A stretch of 59,940 nucleotides of DNA from Deltaproteobacteria bacterium UBA4427 (GCA_002390675.1 DGPZ01000089.1:1-59940), one strand, 5' to 3'; shown: positions 44,754-53,791, counted from the first letter of the stretch. A program made the numbers and translations. Notes: generated by a model not told the origin, from the letters alone.

Positions 44754-46295
44754 CTACTGCTGCGTTTGCTGCCGCACTCGTTTCATGATGTCGCCGAAAA
44801 TCTCTTCCATGCCGTAGCTGACGGGCGCCTGGCTGGGAGGGTACTCCTTCAAAGTGCCAAGAAATGCTTGAACCACTTGAATCGCTTCGAAAACACGCGG
44901 AACACGGTCGATCCACCACTCGTTGTACATGTTCGAGTCGGTGTCGGCGCGTTCGTAGGGGTCACGCCTAAGATGGAAGAGCTTAGGGATGCGAAGGAAT
45001 ACGAAGGGCTCCCGCCAGACGTCGAAGCGGTGGCCACGCTGTTCCGCAAAGACTGTCTTCCATTCGCCTACACGTACGCCGACAAGGATACCGTCGTCAC
45101 TGAAATACATGAACTCACGGCGTGGCCCCTTTTCGGCCTTGCCTGTCAAATGGGGCACGAAGTTGTAGCCGTCGAGGTGAGCGCGGAAGCGTTTCGCACC
45201 TGAGCGGTAGCCACTCTTCAACTTCTTCTTGATGTTGGAGATGCCTGCGACGGTGGTGAGAGTGGGGACCCAATCGAGGTGCGACATGATCTCGTTCGAG
45301 ACCGAGCCTTTTTCGATCTTGCCAGGCCACCTAACGAAGGCAGGGACCCGGTAACCGCCTTCCCAGTTCGTGTTTTTTTCTGCACGGAAAGGCGTGTTCG
45401 CGGCGTCCGGCCACGTATTGTAGTGCGGGCCGTTGTCCGTGGAATAGAAGACCAGGGTGTTGTCCGCGAGGCCGAGTTCATCGAGTTTGTTCAGAAGTTC
45501 CCCGACCTGACGATCATGATCGACCATGGCGTCGCCGTAGAAATCCTGCCCGGAGACGCCCTTAATTGAGTCGGGCGTGTGGGTGCGAAAATGCATTCGC
45601 GTCGAGTTGAACCAGACGAAGAAGGGCTTGTCCGCCTTGGCCGAGCGATCCATGAAGTTGAGTGCGCTGTCGACGAATTCCTGGTCGACGGTCTCCATCC
45701 GCTTCTTAGTGAGGGCGCCGGTGTCTTCGATCTTGCCGTCCGCATAAGAGTGAATGACGCCGCGAGGGCCGAGTTGTTCGCGGAAGCGCGGGTCTTTCGG
45801 GTAGTCCTCGTTTTCGGGTTCCTCTTCGGCGTTGAGGTGATAGAGGTTGCCGTGGAACTCGTCGAAACCATGATTCGTCGGGAGAAACTCATCCTTGTCG
45901 CCGAGGTGATTCTTGCCGAATTGGCCCGTGGCATAACCCTGGGGCTTGAGCATCTCTGCGAGGGTCGGGTCTTTGGCCTTGATACCGATGTCAGCGCCTG
46001 GTGTACCCACCTTAGTCAGACCGGTTCGGAAAGGACTCTGGCCGGTGATGAAGGACGAGCGGCCCGCTGTGCAGCTCTGATCGCCGTAGTAGTCGGTCAA
46101 GATCATACCTTCGTTGGCGATTCGATCGATGTTCGGCGTGCGGTAGCCCATCATGCCGCGGGTATTGACGGAGATATTGCTGATACCGATGTCATCTCCC
46201 CAAATGATGAGGATATTGGGCTTGTCGGCAGCAAGCGCGACAAGGGGAAAGAGGCAGAGCACCCACGCGATTAGACCAGACTTCATCAGCGACAT
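44754..46295 (-). CDS. Exported sulfatase heading the MoxR/Bat operon
   Basis: 513 residues with a signal peptide (about 1-22). IIWGDDIG gives the calcium-site Asp pair near 33-35. The formylglycine motif is C75-T-A-G-R79, with Ala where Pro is usual. FGKNHLGDKDEFLP and FYSTDNGPHYN carry further active-site residues. It removes sulfate from an organic ester in the periplasm after Cys is converted to formylglycine. ATG 46295 follows GGAGAG; the frame to 46328 lacks a site. It is only 14 bases ahead of moxR, so both are surely on one transcript. No formylglycine-generating enzyme is in the window. Confidence 0.92.
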   Translation of the reverse strand: MSLMKSGLIAWVLCLFPLVALAADKPNILIIWGDDIGISNISVNTRGMMGYRTPNIDRIANEGMILTDYYGDQSCTAGRSSFITGQSPFRTGLTKVGTPGADIGIKAKDPTLAEMLKPQGYATGQFGKNHLGDKDEFLPTNHGFDEFHGNLYHLNAEEEPENEDYPKDPRFREQLGPRGVIHSYADGKIEDTGALTKKRMETVDQEFVDSALNFMDRSAKADKPFFVWFNSTRMHFRTHTPDSIKGVSGQDFYGDAMVDHDRQVGELLNKLDELGLADNTLVFYSTDNGPHYNTWPDAANTPFRAEKNTNWEGGYRVPAFVRWPGKIEKGSVSNEIMSHLDWVPTLTTVAGISNIKKKLKSGYRSGAKRFRAHLDGYNFVPHLTGKAEKGPRREFMYFSDDGILVGVRVGEWKTVFAEQRGHRFDVWREPFVFLRIPKLFHLRRDPYERADTDSNMYNEWWIDRVPRVFEAIQVVQAFLGTLKEYPPSQAPVSYGMEEIFGDIMKRVRQQTQQ

Positions 46296-46468
46296 TTCTC
46301 TCTCCATTTTATTCACCCGCAAGGGCATACGTTACCGCAGTGAATCCCCGGGAGACCAACTCTCAGTCGTTTTATCGTTGTTGCGTGGCGCCACCGGTTC
46401 CCCGAGTTAAAGAATCGCCTTAGACTCCGGCTGGACCGAAACCTGGACGACATCTGAGGAGTGGCTTT

Positions 46469-48019
46469 TTGGGACGACTAATTCGAAGAATCGTGATACT
46501 GGCCGGGGTCGTCGGGCTAGCAGTAAGTGCGCTCGCGGAACCCGGTTTCGCAGCGGACAAATCCCGCCCGAATATTTTGGTGATCTGGGGCGACGATATA
46601 GGCATGTGGAATATCAGTGCCTATCACCGCGGAATGCTTGGCAACCGGACGCCTAATATTGATCGCCTCGCAAACGAGGGCGCGATCTTTACGGACTATT
46701 ACGCGGAGCAGAGTTGTACGGCGGGTCGTTCTGCCTTTATTACCGGCCAGCACCCCCTTCGAACTGGCCTTCTTAAGGTCGGAATGCCAGGGGCGAATAT
46801 AGGTCTTAGTGAAAAAGACCCGACGATCGCCGAACTCCTGAAGCCGCAGGGATACGCCACCGGCCAGTTCGGAAAAAACCATCTGGGCGATAAGGATGAG
46901 TTTCTACCCAGCAACCACGGCTTTGATGAGTTCTTTGGAAATCTCTATCACCTGAATGCCGAAGAAGAACCCGAGACAGAGTTCTACCCGAAGGATGCGG
47001 CCTTTCATGAACGTTATGCGCCGCGTGGTGTGATTCACTCCTTTGCTGACGGTAAAATCGAGGACACCGGGCCGCTCACGCGGAAGCGCATGGAAACGGC
47101 AGACCAGGAGTTCGCGGATGCGGCGGTCGATTTTATCGATCGCGCGCACAAGGCCGACAAGCCGTTCTTCGTTTGGTTCAACTCGACGCGGATGCACGTC
47201 TGGACTCGCCTTGCGGAGAAGTGGAAGGGCAGCAGCGGCTACGGCCTCTATGCCGATGGCATGATGGAACACGACCACCATGTCGGAATGCTGCTCGATA
47301 AGCTGGACGAGCTCGGCATCGATGAGAACACGATCGTTGTCTACTCGACCGACAACGGCTCGCAGACGAATACCTATCCCGATGGCGGCGCCGAGCCGTT
47401 CCGTGGCGAGAAGGGAACGACCTGGGAAGGCGGCTTTCGGGTTCCCGCAATGATTCGCTGGCCCGGCACGGTCGACAAGGGACGCGTCATCAACGATGTC
47501 ATGAATCATCAGGATTGGCTGCCGACGTTCCTTCGTGCCGCGGGCGTGACGGATGTCGTTGCCAAACTCAAGCGTGGGCACAGCGCCGGCGGCAAGCGCT
47601 ACAAGGTGCATATCGATGGTGTCGATCAGACGGAGCTGCTCGACGGCTCCGGCCCCGGGAAGCGGGAGACGGTCTTCTTCTTTGACGACAATGCCAACCT
47701 AAATGCGATTCGCTGGCGGGATTGGAAGATTCATTTCGCAGTCATGAAGGATTGGGCGTCGGGACGAAGTCCCTTGGTCTTTCCGACCGTGATGAACCTC
47801 CGAACCGACCCCTTCGAGACATCCATGGACTCGGGAATGTATGCACGCTTCATGGCGGATCAGCTCTGGCTTTTCGTGCCTATGCAGGAAGTCGTTGGTA
47901 AGTGGATTTCGACCTATCGCGAATTCCCGCCACGCCAAGCGACTGCGAGTTTCACCATCGATCGAGTGATGAAGCAGATGCAAGCCGCGGCCGCCGCAGC
48001 GGATCGAAAGAGGCAGTGA
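46469..48019 (+). CDS. Exported sulfatase, divergent paralogue
   Basis: 516 residues with a signal peptide (about 1-29). It shares long blocks with the sulfatase at 44754: IWGDDIG-NIS, QSCTAGRS-FITGQ (Cys C83), LKPQGYATGQFGKNHLGDKDEFLP and GNLYHLNAEEEPE. It again has C-T-A-G-R instead of C-x-P-x-R. The two clearly arose by duplication and then diverged, mostly in the C-terminal third (substrate side). The start is TTG with GAGGAG 7 bases upstream. The 173-base gap between the two should hold back-to-back promoters; it contains a TGGCGCCA palindrome. Confidence 0.92.
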   Translation: MGRLIRRIVILAGVVGLAVSALAEPGFAADKSRPNILVIWGDDIGMWNISAYHRGMLGNRTPNIDRLANEGAIFTDYYAEQSCTAGRSAFITGQHPLRTGLLKVGMPGANIGLSEKDPTIAELLKPQGYATGQFGKNHLGDKDEFLPSNHGFDEFFGNLYHLNAEEEPETEFYPKDAAFHERYAPRGVIHSFADGKIEDTGPLTRKRMETADQEFADAAVDFIDRAHKADKPFFVWFNSTRMHVWTRLAEKWKGSSGYGLYADGMMEHDHHVGMLLDKLDELGIDENTIVVYSTDNGSQTNTYPDGGAEPFRGEKGTTWEGGFRVPAMIRWPGTVDKGRVINDVMNHQDWLPTFLRAAGVTDVVAKLKRGHSAGGKRYKVHIDGVDQTELLDGSGPGKRETVFFFDDNANLNAIRWRDWKIHFAVMKDWASGRSPLVFPTVMNLRTDPFETSMDSGMYARFMADQLWLFVPMQEVVGKWISTYREFPPRQATASFTIDRVMKQMQAAAAAADRKRQ

Positions 48020-48103
48020 ATCGTGGGCCGGGCGAGATCTGATTCATGGGACAATCGCCGACGCCTCAGATGAGTCCCTTGCGTGATTCAAAGGAAACCG
48101 AAG

Positions 48104-48796
48104 ATGCCAAAATCTTCAGCGGTCGATGAACCCGCTCCATCTTCTCGCCGGCGCCTCAGTCGAGGGGTGATCGGAGCGGTTGCGTTATCGCTCGCGCGGG
48201 TAGACGGGTGCGGAGTGCCGCCTATGCGGCGGGTCGCTGCGGAGTTAGGTGTCGACGTCGCCGCACTCTATCGGCATTTCGAGAACAAGAGCGAGCTTGT
48301 TGAGCATGTCTCGCACCTTGCCTCGGAAGGGGTTGAATTACCGAAGGCCGAAACGGGTCCATGGCGCGACCGATGTCTCGCGCTCTCTGAGGTGATTCGC
48401 GAAGGAATTCGATCCCATCTAGAGCTAGGCTTTTACGGCGGCGGGTTGCCGGGAGCGAATCCGTTCAATGCGCGCGCAAACGGTGCATTGGCGAGCGTGC
48501 TCTTTGATGCGGGGCTTCGCGAACGCGAACTCTTGTTGTCTACTCAAGCGCTGCTGCATCAAATAACCGCAGTCGCAGAGTCGGAAGTACTCGCGAGAGC
48601 GACGCCCCATAGCGGCCATCGATGCTTCGCTGATTTAGTGGGCGCTCAGCTATCCGAGGAAGTTCGCGCCGTGTGGCCGAAACGATCAGAAGGCGCGAGC
48701 AGCATGTCCGATTTCGGCAATTTCTTTCGTTACTCCGTTGAAATTCACCTCGATGCGATTGATGCACGATTAGCGGCTCGAGGGGACCATGCTTAA
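48104..48796 (+). CDS. TetR-type transcriptional regulator
   Basis: 230 residues from ATG 48104 (AAGGAA 8 bases upstream); a GTG at 48083 is the alternative. The helix-turn-helix is MRRVAAELGVDVAALYRHFENKSELVEHV (about 41-70), closer to the TetR class with the C-terminal domain TetR_C. It follows the second sulfatase by 84 bases on the same strand and may regulate the sulfatase pair. The next gene overlaps its end by 8 bases. Confidence 0.88.
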   Translation: MPKSSAVDEPAPSSRRRLSRGVIGAVALSLARVDGCGVPPMRRVAAELGVDVAALYRHFENKSELVEHVSHLASEGVELPKAETGPWRDRCLALSEVIREGIRSHLELGFYGGGLPGANPFNARANGALASVLFDAGLRERELLLSTQALLHQITAVAESEVLARATPHSGHRCFADLVGAQLSEEVRAVWPKRSEGASSMSDFGNFFRYSVEIHLDAIDARLAARGDHA

Positions 48797-49232
48797 ATAC
48801 GAACGAGCTGCCGGGCGGAGGTCGCTCGGGCTTTGGATGTGGGTCGTTTTGTTTTCCGTCGCCTTGTCCGTCTTCGGATGTGCCGACCTGGAGGTGGCTT
48901 CCTCAAAGATTCGCTTGTCCCCTTTGGCGGGGCGTGAACTGATCTATCAGTTCCCGAGCGGCCGTACCTACAGCGCGACCTATCATGAGTCCGCGGTTAC
49001 CTTCGTTCTGTTAGAGCCAAGCCTCGCCGAGCCCCCGTCAGCCACCCTGCGCTACTCGTGGGTCGCTTTGCGTGATGATCTGACACTCGTCGTTTGGGAC
49101 AGTGATGAATTCGGAGCGACCTTCGTGATTGACCTCGGCCGGAAAGAACTCCATGCGAGTTCGGTTCGCGAGGGCGGTCAACCTTTTCGGGGTCGCGCAC
49201 AGATCATCGAAGTTCGAGCTACACGCGAATGA
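48789..49232 (+). CDS. Lipoprotein, possibly MoaF-like beta-barrel
   Basis: 147 residues. A basic start and hydrophobic stretch end at LSVFGC, a lipobox with the Cys near residue 31. The rest is beta-rich: LAGRELIYQFPSGRTYSATYHESAVTFVLL, then LRDDLTLVVWDSDEFGATFVIDLGRKELHAS. The pattern recalls the MoaF-type calycin fold, but this is a by-eye guess. It is translated with the TetR gene (8-base overlap). Function unknown. Confidence 0.65.
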   Translation: MLKYERAAGRRSLGLWMWVVLFSVALSVFGCADLEVASSKIRLSPLAGRELIYQFPSGRTYSATYHESAVTFVLLEPSLAEPPSATLRYSWVALRDDLTLVVWDSDEFGATFVIDLGRKELHASSVREGGQPFRGRAQIIEVRATRE

Positions 49233-49239
49233 AGATGGA

Positions 49240-49259
49240 GAATGGGCCTACGCCCATTC
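49240..49259. terminator. Perfect hairpin between convergent genes
   Basis: GAATGGGC-CTAC-GCCCATTC: 8-bp perfect stem and 4-base loop inside the 32-base gap between the lipoprotein and GST-like stops. A strong candidate for a shared, bidirectional terminator; no T-run on either side. Confidence 0.6.
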
Positions 49260-49264
49260 ATTAG

Positions 49265-50110
49265 TCAGCGCAGGTTCAGTCGATTCACGCGTGCGACATA
49301 AAAGAGCGTGACCGCGAGCGTGATCGGGAATACGAGCCAGATGCAAAGGCAGCTGAGCCAATAGAAAGCGCGTTCGAATCGCGGCGCCTTCTCCGGCTCC
49401 ATTCCGCGGGGCTCGAAGAAGGGCGCTGAGTAGAGATGCTCGTACCCCTCAAAACGAGTCTGCATACGCGAAATCCAGGCTCGCAAGCAGTCAAGGTCAG
49501 GCGCATCTTTAAGTACGGCCAGGCTAGGCCCAGGGATGCTCGCAAACATCTGCACTTGCCCAAAGAGTTGTAAGTCGATGATCTGCGGTGAATCACCGCC
49601 GAGAAATGGCGAACCTGTCGCGAGTCTTTCCTCCCAATAACTGAATTGGGTAGCGAGTTGGCTTGCACTTCGTTGGGAGAGGCGTCTCCGCAGCAGGGTG
49701 AGGATCGTAAAGAAGTAGAAGACCGAAAAGGTTCGGCGCAGATGCCCCCAGAGTCGTCCCAGTACCGAAGGCGAATGCTCTCGCAGATGACTCCAGCTAT
49801 ACCAAAACTTCCAAATACTCTCAGTTCGTTCTCGTGCGCCATTCATGAACACCCGATTGAGCGCCTCCTTGTCGGCTTGGCTTCCGTCCTCGAATCCAAG
49901 GGACTCTAGAATACGCCCGGAATCCAGCGCCCAAGGCGCTTGATCAAATTTTGCCGCGGGCATCATGATTCCAGAGTGGAGGAAAAGGCTGAGCGGGGGC
50001 ACTGTTCTGACGATATGAGGAATCTGCCTTTCATAGACGCCGAGAAGAACCGCCTGCACCCACGGCGAATGGTTCCCCCCATAAACTTGAATCTGGGTTG
50101 GCAGGCTCAT
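49265..50110 (-). CDS. GST-like protein with C-terminal membrane helix
   Basis: 281 residues. An N-terminal thioredoxin-like fold (IQVYGGNHSPWVQAVLLGVYERQIPHIVRTVPP) and an all-helical middle (SYWEERLATGSPFLGGDSPQIIDLQLFGQV) give a glutathione S-transferase shape. One hydrophobic helix near the C-terminus (AFYWLSCLCIWLVFPITLAVTLFYVA, about 247-272) would tether it to the membrane. Ser in HSPW may be the glutathione residue. A membrane-tethered GST is unusual; the substrate is unknown. Confidence 0.75.
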   Translation of the reverse strand: MSLPTQIQVYGGNHSPWVQAVLLGVYERQIPHIVRTVPPLSLFLHSGIMMPAAKFDQAPWALDSGRILESLGFEDGSQADKEALNRVFMNGARERTESIWKFWYSWSHLREHSPSVLGRLWGHLRRTFSVFYFFTILTLLRRRLSQRSASQLATQFSYWEERLATGSPFLGGDSPQIIDLQLFGQVQMFASIPGPSLAVLKDAPDLDCLRAWISRMQTRFEGYEHLYSAPFFEPRGMEPEKAPRFERAFYWLSCLCIWLVFPITLAVTLFYVARVNRLNLR

Positions 50111-50192
50111 CGATTGTCAGCTCCTTCGCGTTGCGACGTTGTGATCGTGACGTCCCGTCAAGCCGGCAGGCGTAGGGCCCTGTAGGTTAGGT

Positions 50193-50633
50193 CTAACGGG
50201 CTCGGCCGACCGCTGGATGAATATCCTCGGAAAGAGTCGGACGCGCGAGCTCCCAGAATGCCCGGAGAGACAGAATTTTCCCATCCGAATTAACTCGGTA
50301 GAGGAAGACGCCTTCAGACGCTTGTTCCGGGCGGTCGCCTATCCGTGTGTAGACGGTGCCAATGAACGCGCATTCTTCGCCACACGCATACGAGCGCGGA
50401 TAATCGAAGCTCACTTTGCCCATCGAAATAAACTTGTCATAGAAGGCCGTGATCGCCGCCTTCCCCTGATGGCCGTTGCCTTCGCGATCGAGGGGGGATG
50501 GACCTACCGGGTCCGCAAGAACTCCGTCTTCCGCGAAGAGATCGAGCCAAGCATCACGATTCCCCTCAGATACGTGCTTTTGTGAGAGCAGCCCCGCTCG
50601 CCGCGCGGGATGTTCGGATTCAGATTCTGCCAT
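50193..50633 (-). CDS. NTF2-fold (SnoaL/ketosteroid-isomerase-like) protein
   Basis: 146 residues. RDAWLDLFAEDGVLADPVGPSPLD, GKAAITAFYDKF, the ECAFIGTVYTRI and GVFLYRVNSDGKILSLRAFWE strands define the NTF2 fold used by ketosteroid isomerases and polyketide cyclases. An Asp in LADPVG could be the catalytic base. It follows the two-domain VOC gene by 12 bases on the same strand and is co-transcribed with it. Reaction unknown. Confidence 0.85.
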   Translation of the reverse strand: MAESESEHPARRAGLLSQKHVSEGNRDAWLDLFAEDGVLADPVGPSPLDREGNGHQGKAAITAFYDKFISMGKVSFDYPRSYACGEECAFIGTVYTRIGDRPEQASEGVFLYRVNSDGKILSLRAFWELARPTLSEDIHPAVGRAR

Positions 50634-50645
50634 AGAAAAACCTCC

Positions 50646-51596
50646 TTAGGCCTTAGTGGCTGCGCGTCGCATTTGGAGTGCTCCTGGGCCACCTGCCCAG
50701 TTCTCCAGCGTGAACGGCTCCTTGGTTTCTAGCCATTCGTATGGAAGCATCGCAGCGCCAGCTTCACTTTGACTGCGACTGGGATTAGATTCCTCCGCAG
50801 AACGGAGTGCGCCGCCTGCATGAACGAGCCCGTGGGCCCCTCGTCGCAGATGTGACGCATAGGGATCTGAACCGTCCGTCTGAGCTTCAATGAGTTCCAA
50901 CTCGAGGGTGCCTGCGCGACCCAGAGCGCGTCGCATTTGGGCCTCACCCGCTGGGTGCCGAAGCGTCGCGTTATGCGCCTTGCAGTCCTTCCAGCCGAAT
51001 GCCTCTGAATAGAATGCGAGCGTGGCGTTTAGGTCGGGAGTCACAATCGTCGCACGATCAACCTCGAACAAATTGGGACCCGAGGGATTCGAGTATTCAC
51101 CCTCCTCGTTTGTTTGGTCTTCGATCTTCGCCTCTCCCTTTTTACGGGAGGATTGTCCGGCCTGCTCTAGAAGCTCAAACATGGCGGGACCGGTAGGAAG
51201 ATCAACGAACGCGATGCGAAGACCACCGTATTCTATTTTTGAGTCGAGCCTCCCTCCGATTTTCTCAAGATGGGCCAGCGCATCGTCGCGTGAGCGCACC
51301 CCGATACCCAGATGCTGAAAGCCGACGCCGTATTCAGCTTGATATGCCGCGATCGCGTCGTATCCCTCGCGGACGTGTATCAGTTCCACTTGGACGCGCC
51401 CGGCCATCCCAAGTGCGACGTCCGTCACTTTGCGCCCGCGGAAGCCACGGTATTCGGCGTCATCAACCGGCGCTGTGAATTGTTGAAAGGGGCCCCAGCC
51501 AAACCGGCTGACGCAGTCAATTGCCGCTGCGGGTACATCATCGACGACGAAACAGACTTGGGAGGGAACGAGTTTCGGTCGGGAGGGTGAACTCAT
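50646..51596 (-). CDS. Two-domain VOC family protein
   Basis: 316 residues from ATG 51596, with GGAG about 9 bases upstream; the frame continues to 51923 but that leader is not protein-like. The first VOC module (SQVCFVVDDVPAAAIDCVSRFGWGPF, VELIHV, GFQHLGIGVRS) and second module (VDRATIVTPDLNATLAFYSEAFGW, LELELIEAQTDGSDPYASHL) are joined by an acidic linker. The shape resembles methylmalonyl-CoA-epimerase/glyoxalase-like enzymes. Paired with the NTF2 protein, it may act on a steroid- or lactone-like substrate, which is inference. Confidence 0.82.
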   Translation of the reverse strand: MSSPSRPKLVPSQVCFVVDDVPAAAIDCVSRFGWGPFQQFTAPVDDAEYRGFRGRKVTDVALGMAGRVQVELIHVREGYDAIAAYQAEYGVGFQHLGIGVRSRDDALAHLEKIGGRLDSKIEYGGLRIAFVDLPTGPAMFELLEQAGQSSRKKGEAKIEDQTNEEGEYSNPSGPNLFEVDRATIVTPDLNATLAFYSEAFGWKDCKAHNATLRHPAGEAQMRRALGRAGTLELELIEAQTDGSDPYASHLRRGAHGLVHAGGALRSAEESNPSRSQSEAGAAMLPYEWLETKEPFTLENWAGGPGALQMRRAATKA

Positions 51597-51699
51597 CAGA
51601 GGAGCTCCGAACCAAAAAATGGCAGAGGTAACGGGGGACACAAACAGAGGGCGCCGATCGCCGAGGCTGGACCTAAGATTCGTCCACTGAGGGGAGCGA

Positions 51700-51714
51700 G
51701 TCAACGCCGTTGAC
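51700..51714. promoter_or_regulatory. Inverted repeat in divergent promoter region
   Basis: GTCAAC-GCC-GTTGAC, perfect 6-bp arms, in the 278-base gap between the VOC gene and the DUF3604 gene. It is a possible binding site controlling either direction. Nothing else is recognisable in the gap. Confidence 0.4.
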
Positions 51715-51874
51715 GCCGACACCGAGACAACAGAAGCTCTTGATACAGCGCGTTTCTGAAACTCAGCAAGGCTCGGAGATATTGACCGGGCAGGCCATCC
51801 CGTGCAAAGCACGCACCCGCCGGTTGAGCATCGAACGAACGGGGAGATAGAAGAGAAATGGAACGGGACAGAGG

Positions 51875-53761
51875 ATGAGACTGATATGGAACGGCCTCTC
51901 GGGGGAAGGCACCTTTCGATCAATTCTCCCCGTGTTTCTCATCAGCTGGATGTTAGGCGGCTCTGCGCTCGCCGAACAAGAGCTTCTCTGGGGAGATACG
52001 CACGTCCACAGTTTTTACTCGACGGACTCCTATATCAACCAGAATTTCTCCGTCGGCCCCGCGGACGCCTATCGCTTCGCGAAAGGGCTACCGGTTTTGC
52101 ATCCAGCAACGGGTGCCCGTGTTCGGATCGAGACTCCACTTGATTTTCTTGTCGTATCGGACCACGCCGAAAGCTTTGGCATGTTCAAAGCAGCCAACGA
52201 AACAGGCCTCCCCCGTGATGGACTTGGACCGATTGATTGGCTGCACTCCTGGGGAATGGAGAAGGTGTTTCAGCGCTTCGCAGCGGACCCCACGAGCGTC
52301 GTCACGCTCCTGAAGTATGCATCCTCGGATACGAATGATGTTGTCGAGGCGGCGGCGAGTCCCGCGAGAATCCGAATTCCGAATGACGAGCCAGTGATGC
52401 AGGAGGCCTGGGTCGCGTCAACGAACGCGACGGAATCCGCGAACGATCCCGGGCGGTTCACAGCACTCATCGGATGGGAGTGGAGCGCGATCCCTGCAGG
52501 CTCGAATCTACATCGCGTTGTATTTACCAGTTCGGGCGCGGACGTGGCCCAGCAATTCACTCCTTTTTCCTCCTCCACGAGCAGCTATCCCGAGGACTTG
52601 TGGAAGTGGCTCGAGGAAACTTCCGGGGCCACTGGTGCGGACTTCGTTGCAATCCCTCACAACTCGAATATCTCACGGGGCTACATGTTTCCGGCAGAGA
52701 AGCGCTTGCGTGATACCCCCATCGATCGCGACTGGATCGAACTTCGCGCAAAGTGGGAAACAGTTGTTGAGGCCACGCAGATCAAGGGAGACTCAGAAAC
52801 CGATCCCGCGCTCTCGCCCCAGGATCGTTTCGCGGACTTCGAATCGTACCCGCATTACATCTCTCCAAATTCGATTCCATGGGATCCGGGAGAGGGCGAT
52901 TTCGTACGCTCCGCATTGCGTCGCGGCCTCGAGATCGAAGGCCAGTTTGGAGCGAATCCCTACCGCTTCGGATTGATCGGCTCGACGGATTCACACACGG
53001 GACTGCCGACCGCCGAAGAGCCCAATTTCTGGGGGAAGTTCCCAACCGATTCGACTTTAGAATCCAAGACACATTCGACTAACAGCATCGAGAACTTCGG
53101 GTGGGCACTATCCGCTTCGGGGCTGGCCGCCGTTTGGGCAGAGGAAAATACACGCGAGGCGATTCTTGCTGCATTCAAGCGAAGGGAGGTGTACGCCTCG
53201 ACGGGCCCGCGTATTGCGGTGAGGGTATTCGGGGGGACCGACTTCGTCCGTGGTGATGAATCATCTGTCGATGTGGCTGCTTTGCGCGCAAGAGGTGTCC
53301 CTATGGGCGGCGAACTTCGCGCACTCGAAGGCCCGCCATCCTTCGTGATTCAAGCCGCGAAGGATCCCAAGAGCGCGCACCTCGACCGGATACAGGTGAT
53401 TAAGGGCTGGTTCGCTGCGGGGAAATCCTTCGAACGAATCTACGACGTTGCTTGGTCTGGCGACCGTGAGAAGGATCCGTGGGGCAATGTCCCGAAGGTC
53501 GCGGATACGGTAGACCCTGATTCGGGGAACTACGATAACTCGACGGGAGCCGCGACACTGGCGACAGTCTGGAGTGATCCTCACTTCGACTCCACCCAGC
53601 CTGCGTTCTACTACGTGCGCGTGCTCGAGATCCCCACGCCGCGGCACTCGACGCTTGATGCGATTGCGCTCGGACGTGATGCCGAGACAACGGGTCAGCC
53701 GGTCTCACTTCAGGAACGCGCTTATACTTCGCCGATTCACTACTCCCCGAAGGCAAACTAA
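51875..53761 (+). CDS. Secreted DUF3604 protein (PHP-like metal hydrolase)
   Basis: 628 residues with a signal peptide (about 1-33, ALA-E cleavage). The PHP-type metal motif GDTHVHS (H43, H45), VVSDHAE (D96, H97), IPHNSNISRG and STDSHTG further on support a periplasmic metal-dependent phosphoesterase-like fold. DUF3604 proteins are widespread in marine bacteria and lack a settled function. The start at 51875 has a close GAGG, so spacing is short. Followed at once by a terminator-like hairpin. Confidence 0.9.
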   Translation: MRLIWNGLSGEGTFRSILPVFLISWMLGGSALAEQELLWGDTHVHSFYSTDSYINQNFSVGPADAYRFAKGLPVLHPATGARVRIETPLDFLVVSDHAESFGMFKAANETGLPRDGLGPIDWLHSWGMEKVFQRFAADPTSVVTLLKYASSDTNDVVEAAASPARIRIPNDEPVMQEAWVASTNATESANDPGRFTALIGWEWSAIPAGSNLHRVVFTSSGADVAQQFTPFSSSTSSYPEDLWKWLEETSGATGADFVAIPHNSNISRGYMFPAEKRLRDTPIDRDWIELRAKWETVVEATQIKGDSETDPALSPQDRFADFESYPHYISPNSIPWDPGEGDFVRSALRRGLEIEGQFGANPYRFGLIGSTDSHTGLPTAEEPNFWGKFPTDSTLESKTHSTNSIENFGWALSASGLAAVWAEENTREAILAAFKRREVYASTGPRIAVRVFGGTDFVRGDESSVDVAALRARGVPMGGELRALEGPPSFVIQAAKDPKSAHLDRIQVIKGWFAAGKSFERIYDVAWSGDREKDPWGNVPKVADTVDPDSGNYDNSTGAATLATVWSDPHFDSTQPAFYYVRVLEIPTPRHSTLDAIALGRDAETTGQPVSLQERAYTSPIHYSPKAN

Positions 53762-53783
53762 TATTGACGGTGGCAATATTTTT
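53760..53783 (+). terminator. Rho-independent-like terminator after DUF3604 gene
   Basis: AATATTG-ACGGTGG-CAATATT followed by TTT; the 7-bp stem begins inside the TAA stop and the T-run is TTTTT at 53779-53783. The stem is AT-rich, so it may be weak. Confidence 0.5.
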
Positions 53784-53791
53784 GCGCGCGG

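Noticed and set aside
44739..44919. Longer MoxR start overlapping the sulfatase
   Set aside because: The extra 60 residues are Ser/Arg-rich and unlike MoxR, while a GTG at 44739 gives a normal-length protein.
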